Positions 62,552-64,000 of a stretch of 64,000 nucleotides of DNA are shown here, one piece after another. The first letter of the stretch is position 1, and every line of letters starts with the position of its first letter. The stretch comes from Cyanobacteria bacterium SZAS-4 (lineage in GTDB: Bacteria > Cyanobacteriota > Vampirovibrionia > Obscuribacterales > Obscuribacteraceae): positions 62,001-126,000 of the forward strand of contig JAFEAT010000001.1 in NCBI GenBank assembly GCA_018266255.1. Reading direction: 5' to 3'. The notes beneath the pieces are model-generated. The model saw only the letters and a program-made list of their open reading frames with translations. It was not told the DNA's origin and made no database searches. Made by a program: the position numbers and the translations under genes.

Positions 62552-63097
62552 TCATTTTAATACCCGGCACAAGCCCAGACTGTGTTTAACGTAATACTTC
62601 TGGTGATATTCTTCGGCGCGCCAGAATGTGTGAGCCGGTTCGATACGCACCTGCATTTTCTTTCCCGTTTCTTTTTCGTATTCGGCAACTGCGGCGTTTA
62701 CTTCTGGAATCTCAGATTCCTTTTCGTAAAATATTCCAGATCTATATTGACCAGTCGATAGATATCCCACCAACCCAGATGCCAAATACTCTTTGACGAT
62801 CTGCTTGTAAGAAGCCTTAGTCAAGTCAAAAGTGACTTTGACAGCTTCAGCGTGACCCGTTCCACCCGAGCAGACCTGCTCGTAAGAAGGATTTTGAGCT
62901 GTGCCGCCGGTGTAACCAACCACGGTGCCAGTTACGCCGTTGAGCTTGCTCAGGGCATCCTCCACGCCCCAGAATCAGCCAGCGCCAATGATAATGGTGC
63001 CTGCGTGAGGAGGCGGTGCTTGATCTGAAATAACAGGTAATCCGAACACGGCTAATACCACCAATGCGACAACTACACCGAGAATTATTTGTTGCAT
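62552..63097 (-). CDS. msrA: Selenocysteine-type peptide methionine sulfoxide reductase A
   Basis: 181 residues from the ATG at 63097 (GGAG, 6 nt) to the stop, if the TGA at 62975-62977 is read through. A hydrophobic N-terminal anchor or signal (IILGVVVALVVLAVFGLP) is followed by IIIGAG, then the TGA at codon 41, then FWGVEDALSKL. In the family this is G-G-C-F-W-G-V-E, so the TGA replaces the catalytic Cys codon. The rest is a normal MsrA: VVGYTGG, PSYEQVCSGGTGHAEAV, YRSGIF, EPAHTFWRAEEYHQKY. A GTG start at 62965 would drop the active site. It reduces Met-S-sulfoxide, here probably in the envelope. Selenium-dependent MsrA is known in a few bacteria and algae. Confidence 0.8.
62952..62970 (-). 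promoter_or_regulatory. Possible SECIS hairpin in msrA
   Basis: GGGCGU-GGAGG-AUGCCC (6 bp plus an outer G-U) begins 5 nt after the UGA. Its loop starts with GG, as bacterial SECIS loops usually do, but it begins only 12 nt from the UGA, nearer than the 16 nt or more I would expect. A weaker alternative stem (UGAG-CAAG-CUCA) lies further downstream. Confidence 0.35.
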
Positions 63098-63201
63098 CAC
63101 TTGCTCCAAAACTTGAATGACAGCGGAACGCCTTCAACCTTAGACTTCTCGCTCAGTTTTCATTCTATAACGAGGGCGTGAAATCCGTATGGAGCTTGGA
63201 A

Positions 63202-63552
63202 CTACTGATGGCTTGCAGCGTTCACAATCAAGGGCGCATCAGACTTCACTATATCTTGAACCGTGTGATCGACGAAGGTGAAGACCTTTTTGCTTCCATC
63301 TTTCAGTGTGAAAACAACTTGTTGATTTTTCAATGTAAAACTCAAGCTGGCGCCATTATCGGTTGTGATAACAAAACCTGATTGATCTGGTGCCTCAACC
63401 ATTTTTATGCCATCACCATAGTCGGTATGCTTGGCATGAGTATGATGCGCACGTGTTTCACTGAAAGATGGAAGAGCGCCCATAGTAAAAATAGAAATCG
63501 CAATTGCGACAACAGTAAAGTGTTTTCCCAGATAACTCGTATGGAACCTCAT
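63202..63552 (-). CDS. Small secreted protein, unknown
   Basis: 116 residues from the ATG at 63552; upstream frame sequence lacks a signal and is less likely. Signal peptide FTVVAIAISIFTMGALPSFS, then a His-rich stretch (RAHHTHAKHTDYGDG) that might bind a metal, then a beta-rich part (GFVITTDNGASLSFTLKNQQ, VVFTLKDGSKKVFTFVDHTV). It lies upstream of msrA on the same strand with a 104-bp gap and might be co-transcribed with it. Confidence 0.65.
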   Translation of the reverse strand: MRFHTSYLGKHFTVVAIAISIFTMGALPSFSETRAHHTHAKHTDYGDGIKMVEAPDQSGFVITTDNGASLSFTLKNQQVVFTLKDGSKKVFTFVDHTVQDIVKSDAPLIVNAASHQ

Positions 63553-63801
63553 TTTAGAAGCAACCCAATTTATGTACGCGCAGAAGGCTCGCTCAAGTGC
63601 TAGACCCGCTGCTGCGCTCAAGTTCGGTGATATTACGTAGTAATTTGGTCTGTTTGCACAGAATACTGCGCGTTTGTTAAATAGTCGTTAACACGTTCAA
63701 CGCCCGAATATTGCCAGTTGCATCGATAATTCGAATTTGTTACCCGACTCTTCAAGTTAACCACTCCGATACGGCAGAGCGGTGACATAGAAATTAAACC
63801 A

Positions 63802-64000
63802 CTAAAGCGGACGCCATCCAAGACACGCAGGATAGTCTGAGCAACCGTAAACTGTTTGTCCTGATTTGGGACCTTTTGTCACCGTGCGCTGAACCATCCC
63901 TTGCCCACACTTCGGACACGACACTGGGGCAAAGGGCTTGCCCGCACGAGCCTGCTTTGACTTCTTTGGCGCTAGTGCGGGCGCTGGGCGTACAGGCGCT
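63802..64000 (-). CDS. C-terminal end of a protein with topoisomerase-type zinc finger
   Basis: The frame enters from the right edge and stops at 63802. The visible 65 residues are a Lys/Pro/Ala-rich linker (APALAPKKSKQARAG) and a four-Cys zinc ribbon: CPKCGQGMVQRTVTKGPKSG, then YGCSDYPACLGWRPL. This is the C4 zinc finger found at the end of bacterial topoisomerase I and also in some nucleases and restriction-like proteins. Which of these it belongs to depends on the sequence beyond the window. Confidence 0.75.
   Translation of the reverse strand, partial: APVRPAPALAPKKSKQARAGKPFAPVSCPKCGQGMVQRTVTKGPKSGQTVYGCSDYPACLGWRPL

Noticed and set aside
62552..62965. A truncated MsrA starting at the GTG (62965)
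   Set aside because: It would lack the catalytic residue and the FWG motif, and the upstream codons in the same frame supply the rest of the gene with a good ATG and ribosome site.
15125..63097. A reassigned genetic code in which TGA is a normal amino acid
   Set aside because: Many intact genes here end in TGA at the expected length (for example at 20626-20628, 25235-25237 and 48384-48386), so TGA is a normal stop.

Overview
The window is a gene-dense (about 85-90% coding) bacterial chromosomal segment of moderate GC with no rRNA, tRNA, CRISPR array, prophage or insertion sequence that I can recognise. Two membrane-anchored PknB-type kinases, many large TPR and leucine-rich-repeat proteins, long hydrophilic Asp/Gly/Thr-rich proteins with RHS-like repeats, and Tad-type pilin-like genes suggest the non-photosynthetic cyanobacterial sister group (Melainabacteria/Vampirovibrionia, Obscuribacter-like). 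This placement is an inference from gene style, not from a marker gene.

Layout. 1-9.7 kb: end of a secreted PDZ-like protein (minus), a MATE exporter, an SDR epimerase, a frameshifted small secreted protein, a CHAP/NlpC-like cysteine peptidase, a TonB-C-like secreted protein, an EF-hand/LysM surface protein, an alpha/beta hydrolase and a DUF3592 membrane protein. 9.9-20.6 kb: membrane transglutaminase, kinase-LRR, REC-like/GAF protein, a small gene interrupted by an in-frame TGA with a SECIS-like hairpin, a cupin and NmrA-like pair divergent from an Rrf2 regulator, a DUF1269 protein and a duplicated helical-repeat protein. 20.7-28.3 kb: a Cys-motif membrane protein with three K/R-T-M/L-L-D/E motifs, a TadE/TadE/TadG-like operon, a perfect 12-copy heptamer repeat, a large repetitive hydrophilic protein and a TetR regulator with three matching operator-like dyads. 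28.7-37.3 kb: patatin lipase, TPR and other secreted proteins, a cereblon-type CULT-domain protein, a queuosine-precursor transporter and a PLP amino-acid decarboxylase. 37.4-44.7 kb: BNR propeller, kinase-TPR, SAF protein, response regulator and histidine kinase all in one direction, then an LRR protein. 45-51.5 kb: a two-gene operon of a ubiquitin-like protein ending in Gly-Gly and a WGR-DUF4132 protein, then membrane, RHS-like and methyltransferase genes. 51.6-55.6 kb: isocitrate lyase divergent from a citrate synthase and an HTH-citrate-synthase fusion lacking a catalytic His. 55.7-64 kb: secreted proteins, dienelactone hydrolase, TPR proteins, a MarR-GNAT fusion with paired operators, and an MsrA whose catalytic Cys codon is TGA.

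Most notable: (i) MsrA with TGA exactly at the catalytic Cys, and a second small gene with an in-frame TGA followed 17 nt later by a hairpin with a GGUC loop. Together these suggest selenocysteine use, including a selenoprotein family I do not recognise. (ii) The ubiquitin-like/WGR-DUF4132 operon. (iii) A bacterial CULT domain. (iv) A DNA-binding pseudo-citrate synthase next to glyoxylate-cycle genes. TGA is also the ordinary stop of many genes here, so a reassigned genetic code is unlikely.
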